This document shows, one piece after another, positions 32,642 through 45,357 of a stretch of DNA of 64,000 nt (positions are counted from its first letter, which is position 1; the number at the start of each line of letters is the position of its first letter). Source of the stretch: Ampelocalamus luodianensis. Taxonomy: Eukaryota; Streptophyta; Magnoliopsida; Poales; Poaceae. The notes under the pieces were generated by a model, which searched no databases, had not been told where the DNA came from, and saw only the letters and a program-made list of their open reading frames with translations. The position numbers and the translations under genes are program-made. The DNA lies in the NCBI GenBank assembly GCA_036346255.1, contig CM070620.1, positions 16,914,671 to 16,978,670 on the forward strand, in the 5' to 3' direction.

Positions 32642-33045
32642 TGTAGTCCCCGGCCACTTTCAGGGGGTCGTGAGGAGGATGAGACAGCGGCCACAGGCAA
32701 CCTCATCGAGTCTGCAAGTTCAAGAAGCTTGGTTGCTAGGAGAGCACGTGGACATCCAATTAGCTGGAAGTCATCGATAGGTAATTGGACTTGACATCAA
32801 GGAATGATTAGTTGCTGATACATAAACCACCTCCCAGTCGGAGTACCTACGCTTCCACGCTATGTTCAGAAAGTGGCGTAGATGCGCGGGTACTTCAACT
32901 GGGAAGTGGCTTCATGTATCAACAACTAACTATTCCTTTATGTCAAGTCCAATTACCTATCGACGACATCCAGGTAATTGTATGTCCACGCGTTCTCCTG
33001 GCAGCCATGTTTTCTTGAACTTGCAGGCTCGATGAAGTTCCTGTG
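32550..33045. repeat. Left arm, loop and part of right arm of a long palindrome (foldback)
   Basis: From TTCTCTATAAAGTCTC at 32550 the sequence pairs with its complement. The inner part (about 32690-32863 with 32876-33045) folds on itself around a loop of about 12 bases near 32870. The outer part (32550-32690) pairs with 45230-45406, across the gypsy insertion. A TA microsatellite (32598-32638) lies in the arm. Matching landmarks are ACCGGCTTCATATTATA with TATATGAAGCCGAT, and TGTCAAGTCCAATTACCTAT with its complement. Function unknown; there is no coding capacity. Confidence 0.87.
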
Positions 33046-36000
33046 TGTCGGGACCCAGAATTACGATTCTGAACCCTCTGTGTATATTGCACTAGTCCAG
33101 GATCACGCTAGTATACACAGTGTCAACATAGGCAAATATCGATCCACACAAACGATTAATAAAGTAAACGATTAGTTTGGATAACAAATAAGGGTTTTGA
33201 TCTTATGGTCGAGTTTACAACTTAAAGAGCCATGCAGGGCTAACAGAGAATAAAAGCAGCGAAACAGAAATAACTTCAGTGGAAATCCCATCAATCACCA
33301 CAGGCAACCAACTGGGATCCAGACCCTAACGATCAGCACCTTCAACGAACTCCTCCTTGAAGGCAGGCGAAGACTCCTCCACTTTTGTAGGTTTGGGCGC
33401 AAGTTTTACAACAAGCGTGAGTACACAACCGTACTCGCAAGTTATACTACAGAATGCAGTTTATAGATGCAGGCTTATTCCAAGAAAAATGGCTTCTGTG
33501 GTTCTTTTGTGAAAATACAACATTTGCAGTTGAATACAATAATAGATTGAAATGTAATTCAAAACAATAGACGATAATAATTTAACAGTTATTTCACAAA
33601 GACACAAAGCTAATCAAGTTGTTCACATAGCCATATGACATAGTTCACATAGCTCTCATCCCAAGAGTTTTATGAAAACTACCCCTCGTGTGAAATCCCC
33701 GAGCATGTCCATGACCGCGGACGTGACTATTCGAATAGATTTTACACTCTGTAGAGTTTGTACACTTTATCCACACGATACAACTAGTGTTGCAAGCACT
33801 AGTCGTAACAAAATAGTTCAGAAACTTCGTCTGAAACATTGACATTCCCAGTGTGCTTTACCGCCAGACCAACCCACACAGAAAGCTAGTCTGACACACA
33901 CCGTTGGACCTGAAGACGACGAACCGCTCATAAATGTGTACTACGTAGTAGTCCACACCTCAATCCTATCACGAAGCCTAACCTATCAACCTGAACATCA
34001 ATGTCGAGACTCCATAACCTACTAAGTTAGGCCCGTCCCATCAGGCATGTGGTCGTACAGTCAAGCTCAGTTCAATGGCGCACAAAGTTAAGTCCTTAAT
34101 TGACCAAGGCAAGACTTCTATTTTCTAACTATGCCACACAGATTAACTTTCCCATTCACACAGTCCTCCATATCACACAGTATCCACCACTTGCCTCAGT
34201 CTAAATCTTTTACCACCCAGTTGGTTTAGTGCAACACATGCTATCACATAGTAATAACACATAGCACACAGTTTTACACAAAGTTCCATAGTCACTTAGT
34301 CAAATTTAATATTTGCAACTCAAATCATATGTGTGACTCGTAGCAATGCTAAGCAATTTCTACTCGCATCTAACCAACCCACATTGGTGTAATTGATAAT
34401 ACCAACTTATTAATAAACCAAGCTAGGGTGTCAAAGATTATGACATACAAAGACAAAGTGGATGTAACAAATTGGGATAATAACTACACCCAAAAGCATT
34501 TAAATACATACTTAAAGTAAATGCAATAATTTGAAGCAAAGTACTTTTAGAAAAATGGGATTCAAAATGATCAAAGTATAACTTACCTTGGAAAAGGTCT
34601 AGGTATTGTTCTTGGTCTTGGTGCAGTCCTTCTTCCTCGAAGTTCCCAGCAGTATCGACGTCTACTCGCAAACGACGCAAACAAACAAAACAAATAAATA
34701 ACAGAGGCAAAACAAACTCCAAAAATTAAATAAAAATCCTAGATAAATAGATCTCAAATTTAGATGAATTTATGAATTTGAAGGGCTCAATCGGAGTTCG
34801 GATGCAAAAGTTATGGGCTTTGGAAGTTTGAATCTAAAAGAAACCCTAAAAACTAAATTATGAGATTATTCCGAATTATTTTCCAAAGAAAAAATTGGAT
34901 TATTGTGCAACGATGATGTCAGCAGGGAATTTCCTGGAAAAAGATAAATAAAAAGGAAATTCTGACGTGTAGGGTCCACACGTCAGTGAGATGGTTCACG
35001 GTGCACCGAGTCCACCGAACCAATGGAATCTGGGGCCGGCTCGGTGGCACACCCGCGCACGTGGCAGCTGAGTCAGTGCACACGTGGGTGGACATGCACG
35101 CACGGGGCCGAGCTGGATGCCGACGTGGACGGCCACGTGACACGACACGTCAACTGGACGCCGGTGAGGCTCGGTTTCGTACGAAAACGGCGAACAGCGG
35201 CGCTCCGGTGAGGATGAGTGGTACTGGAAGGTAGCCCAGGTTATTGCGAACCTAGGAGTGTACTTACGGGTGGTCGGCGTGGACGGAATCGGCCGGCGGC
35301 GAGCTCGAAGCGGCGGAGAGGTTTGGCGTTGTCGGGAAACCGCACCAGTGACGCTCCGATGATGTGGAGGGGCTCTAGAGGTAGCTACGGTGACAACGGA
35401 CACGGCGGTGTGCTTCACGACGACGCGACGGCAACGGCGGTGGCGCAATTCAAAGAAAAGGCCGGCGGCGACAAAACCCTAAAACTCCACTTATGGCGGC
35501 GCTAGAGCTTCAGAGGAGGTGAGGGTGGAGGAGATGAGATGAGGGAGACAATGCGATCCCGGGGGTGCCTTTTATAGGGATCGGGAGGCACTGGGGAAGG
35601 AGGTCGTGGGTGGAGATCTTGACGGCGGTTTGACGGCGAGGTGTGGCGATCGTGTGCGCAACCGGCCGTGGGGATGAGGGTGTCGTGGCGTTGGTGGTTG
35701 CGGGGCGTGGAGATCATGCGCACGTACGCGGGAAAAACAGAGCAGTTGTGGCACCCGTGCGAAGCTCAGCCATGGCGAACGTGGGCGTTGCCTCGCGCGA
35801 GGAAGACGACGCTACGGGGACGAAGAAGTGGCTGGGCCCACCTGGCAGCGAGCGAAGGCGCGAGCACGCGTGCGGGCTGACGAGCACGCGGAACTGGGCC
35901 GCTTCGCGGGCCTCGCGCGTGGGAAAGGGAGTTGGGATGAAAAGATTCGACCCAAGAGAGGATTTGAGATTTTAAATACATTTTCCTTTTTTGAAAATAC

Positions 36001-36258
36001 CAGAAATTCAAATAAGCAATAGCAAATAGCAAATGAACTCAGAAAAATTCTAGAAAAATCTAAAAAAATATCTAAGCACATAGAATCCAAATAAAATAAT
36101 TTTGACAATTGTTTATGTTCACTTTAATCATATCAAATGTTTTTATACTAAAGTCCATGTTTAAGCTTTTGAATTAATTGCAAATAAAAACCAAATGGTG
36201 AATTTTTTCCTACCAACTAATCAAAGGATTTTAAAGCTCAGAAAGTTGGGATGTTACA
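33046..36258 (-). repeat. Gypsy-1 3' LTR
   Basis: Begins TGTCGGGACCCAG on the plus strand and ends GGGATGTTACA. It contains a GC-rich block (about 34980-35930) whose short frames are also present in the other LTR. They show no family resemblance and are taken as untranslated. Confidence 0.93.
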
Positions 36259-36297
36259 AACCTGCTCCCTTAAAGGAATCTCGACCCGAGATTCGGG

Positions 36298-37461
36298 CTA
36301 GCTGGAGAAAAGGCTAGGGAACTCGGCTTTCAGCTCCTCTTCACGCTCCCACGTTGCTTCTCCTTCTGAGTGATTGCTCCACTGAACCTTGCAAAAACGG
36401 ACAGTCTTGCTTCTGGTGCGACGCTCTGCGAGATCCAAAATCTTGACCGGCTGCTCTTTGTAAGAGAGATCTTCTTTCAACTCAATTGATTCCAATGGGG
36501 CTTGCTCTTCTGGCACACGAAGACACTTCTTCAACTGTGAGACATGAAAAACATCATGTACTCCTGGTAACGACTGCGGTAGCTCCAACTGGTAAGCAAC
36601 TTCTCCACGGCGATCCAAGATCTTGAACGGACCAACATACCTAGGGGCAAGCTTCCATTTGGCATGAAACCTTTTGACACCTCTGAGTAGAGTAACTCGA
36701 AGATAAACAAAATCTTCTGGCTCAAAGCTGAGGTCACGACGACGATTATCAGCATAGCTCTTCTTCCTGGACTGAGCTATCTTTAATCTTTCTCTAATCA
36801 TGGCAACTTGCTCTTCTGCTTCCTGAATAATATCTGGCCCAAATACTAAACGTTCAGTTGTTTCTGACCAATTCAAAGGGGTTCTGCAAGCACGACCATA
36901 CAAAGCTTCAAATGGTGACATTTGCAGACTGGCTTGATAACTGTTATTGTACAAAAATTCCGCATACGGTAAACTTTTATCCCATTTGGTTGCATTAGCT
37001 AAAGTGCAGGCTCTTAACATATCCTCCAATATCTGATTAACTCTTTCAGTCTGTCCATCCGTCTGGGGATGATAAACAATACTAAAATTCAGATGGGTAC
37101 CCAGAGCTTCGTGTAGACTTTGCCAAAAACGAGAGGTGAACTGTGATCCTCGGTCTGATACTATCTTCTTGGGCACACCATGCAAACTGATAATTCTGGC
37201 CATGTACAACTCTGCAAGGTGATCTCCAGAGTATGTGGTTTTGACTGGCAAGAAATGGGCAACTTTAGTCAAACGATCAATGATTACCCAAATCGAATCA
37301 TGACCCGATTGAGTCCTGGGTAAACCGGTAATGAAATCCATTCCGGTCTCTTCCCACTTCCATTCTGGAATCTTCAGGGGTTGCAACAAACCTGCTGGTC
37401 TTTGATGCTCTGCCTTTACCTTCTGACATATGTCGCACAATGCAACGAACTCTACGACATC
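36298..37461 (-). pseudogene. Gypsy-1 integrase core plus chromodomain
   Basis: The frame from 37440 (380 residues) is intact: CDICQKVK (end of the zinc-binding region), then the catalytic core with MDFITGLP (Asp), IVSDRGSQF (Asp) and GQTERVNQ (Glu), all three catalytic residues present. The DVFHVSQLKKCLRVP segment follows, then a chromodomain-like end, VKILDLAERRTRSK to GEATWEREEELKAEFPS. The chromodomain directs integration to particular chromatin in this lineage. A TGA at about 37460, where Arg is expected, cuts it off from the upstream pol frame. That looks like a C-to-T change of CGA. Confidence 0.93.
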
Positions 37462-38255
37462 TCACTTCAAATTTGGCCACCAAAACATATTTTTAACATC
37501 CTGGTACATCTTAGTACTTCCAGGGTGAATCGAATACTTTGAGTCATGGGCTTCCTTTAGGATTAGTTGCCTCAAGCCATCAACATCTGGTACGCAGATG
37601 CGACCATTTATCCACAGCATACCTCGATCATCTTGGGTGAAACCCTTAAATTTTTCTTCTACCATTTTGAGCTTGATGTCTGTCTGCACGGGGTCTTTTG
37701 GTTGGGCTTCACGAATCTGCTTCTCCAGGGTAGACTGTACTTCCAAACTGGCCACAAATCCTTCAGATACAACTTCTGGCTTTAGCTTCTGAAATTCTTC
37801 ATGAAGTTTTGGGCAACTTTCCTTTACTCCCAAAGCATTACAGTAGCTCTTACGGCTCAAAGCATCTGCAACTACGTTGGCTTTTCCAGGATGGTAGTGG
37901 ATTCCAAGTTTATAATCCTTGATCAATTCTAACAATCTTCTCTGTCTCATGTTCAAATCTGACTGAGTGAGGATATATTTCAGGCTCTTATAATCTGTGT
38001 AGACTTCGCAGCGGTTACCGATGAGATAATGACGCTAAATCTTTAAGGCATGTACTACGGCAGCTAATTCCAGATCATGGGTGGGGTAATTCTCCTCATG
38101 AGGTCTCAATTGCCTTGACGCATAAGCGGCGGCTCTTCCTTCTTGCAGCAGGACACATCCTAAACTTGACGCGAAGCATCAAAATAAATATCAAAATCTT
38201 TCCAACTGTCTGGCAACATCAACACTGGGGCTGAAGTCAAACATTTTTTCAATTC
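37462..38255 (-). pseudogene. Gypsy-1 RNase H and integrase zinc-binding region
   Basis: 37462-37956 reads MRQRRLLELIKDYKLGIHYH, GKANVVADALSRK and then LKEAHDSKYSIHPGSTKMYQ of the HHCC zinc-binding domain. Upstream, the RNase H core at 37957-38255 is broken. A TAG stands where Trp is expected in the ALKIWRHYL segment (about 38036), and one base is missing near 38163, shifting the frame. RNase H would remove the RNA template during reverse transcription. Confidence 0.85.
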
Positions 38256-38834
38256 TTAAAAACTTTCTTCACAGGCTGGGGTCCAAGTGAACTTTTTCTC
38301 CTTCTTCAACAATTGCGTAAGAGGCTTAGCAATCGATGAGAATACTTCGAAGAAACGGTGATAATAACCTGCCATTCCCAAGAAACTGCGAATCTGAGTT
38401 ACGGTCTTGGGCTGCTCCCAATGTAACACTGCCTTAACTTTACCGGGGTCGACTGCTACTCCCTCGGCTGTCATTACATGACCAAGGAAATCACACTTAT
38501 TAAACTTGGCATATAACTGATGCTCTCTGAGTTTTTCCAAGATTATCCTTAAATGTTCGGCGTGTTCTTCCTCCGTCTTGGAGTAAACCAAAATATCATC
38601 AATAAACACGACTACAAACTTGTCCAAAAATTCCATGAATACTTTATTCATCATGTTCATGAAGTATGCGGGGGCATTAGTCAGACCAAAGAACATGACT
38701 AAGAACTCATAATGTCCATACCGCGTTGAGAAAGCGGTCTTCGGTATATCCTTAGAACAAATCTTCAACTGATTGTAACCTGATCGCAGGTCGATCTTTG
38801 AGAACACTCCAGCTCCTTTCATCTGATCAAACAA
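38256..38834 (-). pseudogene. Gypsy-1 reverse transcriptase core
   Basis: Starts MFDQMKGAGVFSKIDLRSGY and contains the catalytic VVFIDDILVYSK motif, then CDFLGHVMTAEGVAVDPGKV and SFLGMAGYYHRFF. The frame is open over 192 residues. It is separated from the upstream protease/RT frame by loss of one T near 38845. Confidence 0.93.
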
Positions 38835-39580
38835 TCATCAATGCGGGGCATTGGATACTTGTTCTTGATGGTAACCTCGTTAAGAGAACGGTAATCAATA
38901 CACATCCTCATGCTTCCATCTTTCTTCTTGACAAACAAAACTGGCGCTCCCCATGGCGACGAACTAGGTCTCACAAAACCCTTCTCAAGAAGTTCTTCTA
39001 TCTGCTTCTTCATTTCTACTAACTCATCGGCTGGCATCCGATAAGGTCTCTTTGAGATTGGTGTTGTTCCTAGCACTAGATCGATGACAAACTCAATGTC
39101 ACGGTTCGGTGGCATTCCTGATAATTCTTCAGGGAACGCATCTGGATAATCACTGACGATTGGTACATCTTCCAAAGAGAGGGTCTTCAGGCTGTTGACT
39201 AACAGATGTCCATCACGTACTGAGGTGGCTAGAAACTCCACCTTGTTTCCCTTGGTGTCTTCAACTGTTACGGCTCTCCGACCACAATCTAGCATGGCTT
39301 TGTGCTTGGATAACCAATCCATGCCAAGAATGACATCTAGGGTCTGGGTGTCTAGGACAATTAGGTTGGCTAGAAACTCAACTCCAGTTATGAGTAACTT
39401 AGCTCCTAAACATCCCACTTTAGAGCTTAGCTCTGCCCCAGGCGACTGGACTAACAGAGTATGCTTAACACGCAAAACTTCCAACTTATTCTTGGTTGCA
39501 AAAACTCCAGAAACAAACGAATGCGAAGCTCCAGAATCAAACAAAGCGATGCAGTGCGAATTAACGAGAAACTTACCCAT
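38819..39580 (-). pseudogene. Gypsy-1 aspartic protease and N-terminal reverse transcriptase
   Basis: The protease active site FDSGASHSFV lies at about residues 15-24 of the open frame, with VILGMDWLSKHKAMLDC downstream. The RT approach follows: VSDYPDAFPEELSGMPP, KRPYRMPADELVEMK and VLFVKKKDGSMRMCIDYRSL. The frame ends where PRIDD is followed by the 1-base loss. The protease would cut the gag-pol polyprotein. Confidence 0.93.
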
Positions 39581-39749
39581 GCGACGCCGGGTGCTTCACA
39601 GGCTCCTTCGAGTAATGTGGTTGACACGACCTCGACCACGGCAGCGGTGCTCCTCACGCTTGACCGGCAACTTGTGAAGCTCCTTGATTATTGCCTGGCG
39701 CTGGTGTCTTGGATGGTGTAGCCCCAAGATTGCAGCGTACTGGAGCGAT

Positions 39750-40654
39750 TGTCCCCTTCTGTGGACACTGGTTGGCAAAATGTCTTGGCTAACGGCAGTT
39801 ATAACAGACTCTTGGTACATTCTGCTGATTACTCCTGGGTGAGGTTGTGAGTGTAGAGTTGCGGATGTTACGGCGATTGGAAGAGTGCTGAGTTAGTGCA
39901 GTGCTCTGAAAGAATTCGTGGTGGGAACCAATGAGCGTGGCGGAACTATCCTTGTCCTTTCTTTGTGGTGATGGCTTCCTTCTTTGGGCCATCCGGTGCT
40001 TGCGGCTGTCCTCTAGTTCTTTGTGCTTGTCTTCGAGAACAAAAGCTTTGTTGACCAGCTCTTGAAAATCAGGGAAAGTATGGGCGATTAGGCTGACTTG
40101 CAGTCCAGTGTTCAGCCCCTTCAGGAAGCGACTCTGACGGGCCTTATCTGTGGCGACATCTTCTGCAGCATAGCGAGCAAGCTGAGAAAACTTGTTAAGA
40201 TAATCGGACACCGACATAGCTCCTTGCTTGAGAGCGCGGAACTCATCCTTCTTCAGGTCAATTATCCCTTCCGGCACATGGTACTGACGGAATGCCGCAG
40301 AAAACTCCTCCCATGTGATATTCTGTGGCGTCTCATGAGTGGCACATAAGTTCTCCCACCATTCGGCAGCGATGCCTTCCATCGGTGAGTGGCATACAGA
40401 ACCTTCTCATGATCATTGTATTGAGTGATCAGTAACTTCCTTTCAATGACACGAAGCCAGTCATCTGCTTTAACAGGTGAGACATGTCCAGAGAATGTTG
40501 GTCGACGAGTCCTCATAAATTCTGCAAGTTTGGACGGCTCTTGGTGACCATGAGCAGCTGGGGCTCCGTGCTGGTGATTGGCGTTGTTGTTCTGATTGTT
40601 CATGGCTTGCATCTGATTCATCATAGTATACATGATCTGCGTCTGTGCCGCCAT
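39750..40654 (-). pseudogene. Gypsy-1 gag (capsid and zinc knuckle), two lesions
   Basis: The N-terminal part MAAQTQIMYTMMNQMQAMNN leads to RRPTFSGHVSPVKADDWL. A 1-base loss near 40385 shifts to the frame MEGIAAEWWENLC, WEEFSAAFRQYHVPEGII, DEFRALKQGAMSVSDYLNKF and FLKGLNTGLQ, the retrotransposon gag domain. The knuckle reads CYNCR, a TAG, then PRHFANQC, so the C-x2-C-x4-H-x4-C pattern is complete apart from a stop in place of a Gln-type codon (CAG to TAG). Confidence 0.92.
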
Positions 40655-41177
40655 GAAAGCTCCAAAATTCTGAAGGTCAATCGGGGGTGCTTGTAGTATA
40701 ACTGCTCCTGCGGCTGGTTGTGCATTGACTTTTGATACTGGGGTACCGGAACCACTTGCGGCAGTCTGGTGAGTCTGAACTATCTGATGGAACTCTATGG
40801 GTTAGATAAGGTAGCAAGTACGAGATGAGTTAAGAACTAGGCAGGGGTAGCTTAAACCCAACAGACACAGCTCAAGAAACTCAAATAAAATACCTTCATT
40901 AATTAAGAACTTAGCATGGCTGGAACAAATGCCTGAGGGCTTTTGTAGCTCACACTTGCACACAAGAGAAACAACGACCTAAGCACACAAACTACCGCCT
41001 AAAGGGCAACTTACTAGACTGAAATTGGCTAAGTCTGAAAACTGAAAGCAAGACAAACTACTCAAGAAAGCCTCCACAGCCACGGCGACGCTCACGCCTG
41101 CTGTAGACCTAGAAACTGTGCTGGCGTCCTCGCAAACTGGTCCTAGTGACCCGGGGCCGTGCGGCAAGATCGAGCGA
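40655..41177 (-). other. Spacer between gypsy-1 gag and the upstream ORF
   Basis: About 520 bp with no open frame in the element's sense that resembles a known protein. It may be leader or a decayed link between the two ORFs. Confidence 0.4.
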
Positions 41178-41756
41178 TTACGGCGTGGCGGCACACCTGC
41201 TCCTCGGCTTCAGTAGCTCTTCCGGATCTTCCTCGGGATCCTCCTCGAGTTCTTCTGGGTCTTCTTCTTCTTCGTCTTCCTCATGGTTGTGCTGGTCGTA
41301 GAGGGCTTCTTCCAGCATAGCGATCCTTTCCTCCGCCCTCTGCATGGCCTCGTAGGCGCATTCCAGATCGGTGGCCATCAGCTCTAGTGACTCCTCCTGA
41401 GCGGCGGCGAACTGAGCAAGGTGCACAACTGTAGCATCGCCTTCTCCAGGTGTGGACGGGTAGCGAGCTGAGAAGTCTGGGGTTGCAGCACGAGGGTGGT
41501 AGCAGAAGATTGTATCTTGAAGCTCTGACGCGTAGGTGTGGCAGATCTGAAGCATTGCGAGACGCGATGACTCCTAGATTCCCTCAAGCCAAGTGGTCCT
41601 CTCGACGGAGATGTTCAAAGGTTGACTCACCCCGTCGTCCTTCCTAGCATAGAACGTCAGATGATAGATCACTCCGCGATCCCGACCGTTCACGATCCAA
41701 CTGGTACCATGGTACAACGGACGGTCAAATCCTCCAAGTACTTGCATAGTTTCCAA
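41178..41756 (-). pseudogene. Gypsy-1 extra ORF upstream of gag, acidic and coiled-coil-like, one internal stop
   Basis: In the same sense as gag, between the primer binding site and gag. The frame contains QVLGGFDRPLYHGTSWIVNG, then IYHLTFYARKDDGVSQP, then a TAG at about 41574-41576. It continues in the same frame from MLQICHTYASELQD to QFAAAQEESLELMATDLE, a heptad-like AYEAMQRAEERIAMLEEAL, and a strongly acidic end rich in EEDPEEL. Apart from the single stop, about 190 codons are open. I do not recognise a family. Some grass gypsy elements carry an extra ORF before gag; whether this corresponds to one is unknown. No counterpart was seen in the second gypsy element. Confidence 0.55.
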
Positions 41757-42010
41757 AGCTTAGCTGCAAGTCCTCCATGGCGCTCACCAAAGCTCTGCAG
41801 AAGCGGCATCTGCCAAGACAGACGAAAGGGAGGGGTAAGAACAACTTAAAATAGCGAGGAGAGGAAAAATTCCAGCAATAGATGAGTCAAGAAAGATATG
41901 AGAGGAGTTAAGTAATTAGTTAATCTTCCAAGTTAATTTTTGCTTTAGAAAATAATTTGGACTCTCTAAAGACGGCCGATCTAACTAAGGTCAAGACCTA
42001 CAGTCAGTAT

Positions 42011-42023
42011 GGCTCTGATACCA
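42011..42023 (-). promoter_or_regulatory. Gypsy-1 primer binding site (tRNA-Met)
   Basis: The minus strand reads TGGTATCAGAGCC, four bases inside the 5' LTR. This is the standard initiator-Met complement. Confidence 0.9.
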
Positions 42024-42027
42024 CCTC

Positions 42028-45000
42028 TGTCGGAACCCAGAATTATGATTCTTAACCCTCTGTGTACAATGCACTAGTCCAGAATCACGCTAGTGCACAG
42101 TGTCAACATAGGCAAATATCGATCCACACAAGCAATTAATAAAGTAAACGATTAGTTTGGATAACAAATAAGGGTTTTGACCTTATGGTCGAGTTTACAA
42201 CTTAAAGAGCCACGCAGGGCTAACAGAGAATAAAAGCAGCAGAACAAAAAGAACTCCAGCGGAAATCCCATCGATCACCACAGGCAACCAACTGGGATCC
42301 AGACCCTAACGATCAGCACCTTCAACAAACTCCTCCTTGAAGGCAGGCGAAGACTCCTCCACTTCTGTAGGTTTGGGTGCAAGTTTTACAACAAGCGTGA
42401 GTACACAACCGTACTCGCAAGTCATACCACAGAATGCAGTTTATAGATCCAGGCTTATTCCAAGAAAAATGGCTTCTGTGGTTCTTTTGCGGAAATGCAA
42501 CATTTGCAGTTGAATACAATAATAGATTGAAATGTAATTCAAAACAAATAGACGATAATAATTTAATAGTTATTTCACAAAGACACAAAGCTAATCAAGT
42601 TGTTCACATAGCCATATGACATAGTTCACATAGCTCTCATCCCAAGAGTTTTATGAAAACTACCCCTCGTGTGAAATCCCCGAGCATGTCCATGACCGCG
42701 GACGCGGCTATTCGAATAGATTTTACACTATGCAGAGTTTGTACACTTTACCCACACGATACAACTAGTGTTGCAAGCACTAGTCGGAACAAAACAGTTC
42801 AGAAACTTCATCGCAAACATTGACATTCCCAGTGTGCTTTACCGCCAGACCAACCCACACAGAAAGCTAGTCTGACACATACCGTTGGACCTGAAGACGG
42901 CGAACCGTTCATAAATGTGTACTACGTAGTAGTCCACACCTCCATCCTATCACGAAGCCTAACCTATCAACCTGAACATCAATGTCGAGACTCCATAACC
43001 TACTAAGTTAGGCCCGTCCCATCAGGCATGTGGTCGTACAGTCAGGCTCAGTTCAATAGCGCACAAAGTCAAGTCCTTAATTGACCAAGGCAAGACTTCT
43101 ATTTTCTAACTATGCCACACAGATTAACTTTCCCATTCACACAGTCCTCCATATCACACAATATCCACCACTTGCCTCAGTCTAAATCTTTTACCACCCA
43201 GTTGGTTTAGTGCAACACATGCTATCACAAAGTAATAACACATAGCACACAGTTTTACACAAAGTTCCATAGTCACTTAGTCAAATTTAATATTTGCAAC
43301 TCAAATAATATGTGTGACTCGTAGCAATGCTAAGCAATTTCTACTCGCATCTAACCAACCCACATTGGTGCAATTGATAATACCAACTTATTAATAAACC
43401 AAGCTAGGGTGACAAAGATTATGACATACAAAGACAAAGTGGATGTAACAGATTGGGATAATAACTACACCCAAAATCATTTAAATACATACTTAAAAGT
43501 AAATGCAATAATTTGAAGCAAAGTACTTTTAGAAAACTGGGATTCAAAATGATCAAAGTATAACTTGCCTTGGAAAAGGTCTAGGTTTTGATCTTGGTCT
43601 TGGTGCAGTCCTTCTTTCTCGAAGTTCCCCGCAGTATCAATGTCTACTCGCAAACGACGCAAACAAAGAAAACAAATAAATAACAGAGGAAAAAAACTCC
43701 AAAACTTAAATAAAAATCCTAGATAAATAGATTTCGAATTTAGATGAATTTAGGAATTTGAATGGGATCAATCGGAGTTCGGATGCAGAAGTTATGTGCT
43801 TTGGAAGTTTGAATCTAAAAGAAACCCGAAAACTGAATTATTAGATTATTCCGAATTATTTTCCAAAGAAAAAAATTGGATTATTGTGCAACGATGACGT
43901 TAGCAAGGAATTTTTGGGAAAAAGATAAATAAAAAGGAAATTCTGACGTGTGGGGTCCACATGTCAGTGAGATGGTTCACGGTGCACCGAGTCCACCGAA
44001 CCAATGGAATCTGGGGCCGGCTCAGGTGGCACACCCGCGCACGTGGCGGCTGAGTCAACGCACACGTGGGTGGACACGCACGCACGGGGCCGAGCTGGAC
44101 GCTGATGTGGACGGCCACGTGGCACGACACGTCAACTGGACGCCGGTAAGGCTCGGGTTCGTACGAAAACTACGAACGGCGACGCACCGGTGAGGATGAG
44201 TGGTACTGGAAGGTAGCCCAGGTTATTGCGAACCTATGAGTGTACTTACGGGTGGTTGGCGTGGACGGAATCGGCCGACGGCGAGCTCGAAGCGGCGGAG
44301 AGGGTTCGGGCGTTGTCGAGAAATCGCACCGGTGATGCTTTGGCGATGTGGAGGGGCTCTAGAGGTAGCTACGGTGATGGCGGACACGGCGGTGTGTTTC
44401 ACGATGACGCGACGGCGGCGGCGCAATTCAAAGAAAAGGCCGGTGGCGACAATACCCTAAAACTCCACTTATGGCGGCGCTAGAGCTTCGGAGGAGGTGA
44501 GGGTGGAGGAGATGAGATGAGGGAGACAATGCAATCCCAAGGGTGCCTTTTATAAGGGTCAGGAGGCACCAGGGAAGGATGTCGTGGGTGGATATTTTGA
44601 CGGCGGTTTGAGGGTGAGGTGTGGCGATCGTGTGCGCAACCGGCCTCGGGGATGAGGGGGTCGTGGCATTGGTGGTTGCGGGGCGTGGAGATCGTGCGCA
44701 CGTACGCGAGAAAAACGGGGCAGTTGTGGCGCCTGTGCGAAGCTCGGCCATGGCGGACGTGGGCGTTAACTCACGCGAGGAAGACGACGCTGCGGGGACA
44801 AAGAAGTGGCGGGGCCCACCTGGCAGCGAGCGAAGGCACGGGCATGCGTCTTGCCATGTGGCGGCGGTAGCTGGCAACGCGGGCCTCGTCTTGCGGAGAG
44901 GGATTTGGGCTGAAAAGATTCGGCCCAAGAGAGGATTTGAGATTTTAAATACATTTTCCCTTTTTGAAAATACCAGAAATTCAAATAAGTAATAGAAAAT

Positions 45001-45224
45001 ATCAAATGAACTCAGAAAAATTCTAGAAAATATATCTGAGGACATAGAATCCAAATAAAATAATTTTGACAATTATTTATGTTGACTTTAATCATATGAA
45101 ATGTTTTTTATACTAAAGTCCTTGTTTAAGCTTTTGAATTAATTTCAAATAAAAACCAAATGGTGAATTTTCTTCCTACCAACTAATCAAAGGATTTTAA
45201 AGCTCAGAAAGTTGGGATGTTACA
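42028..45224 (-). repeat. Gypsy-1 5' LTR
   Basis: Begins TGTCGGAACCCAG on the plus strand and ends GGGATGTTACA. Near-identical in layout to 33046-36258, including the GC-rich block (about 43950-44930), with scattered single-base differences and small indels. Confidence 0.93.
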
Positions 45225-45229
45225 CTGTG

Positions 45230-45312
45230 GCTGTTGTCTCATCCTCCTCATGATCCCCCGAAAGTGGCTGGGGTACTATAGAAAATATATATTTATAATA
45301 TATATATATAGG

Positions 45313-45357
<45 letters not shown>

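Larger units (their letters stand above)
33046..45224 (-). mobile_element. Ty3/gypsy chromovirus (Tekay/Del-like), full length, mildly decayed
   Basis: LTRs of about 3.2 kb at 33046-36258 and 42028-45224, read on the minus strand as TGTAACATCCC...CCGACA. Flanking duplication CTGTG (33041-33045 and 45225-45229). The complement of the tRNA-Met primer binding site, GGCTCTGATACCA, lies at 42011-42023 next to the right LTR, and a purine tract lies next to the left LTR. The order gag, protease, RT, RNase H, integrase with chromodomain is gypsy. The two LTRs look very similar line by line, so insertion is comparatively recent. The target was the right arm of the palindrome. Confidence 0.95.

Noticed and set aside
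34996..35448. 150-residue minus-strand ORF in gypsy-1 LTR
   Set aside because: Lies in the GC-rich LTR block, differs in frame from its counterpart in the other LTR (about 44000-44430) and has no known motif.
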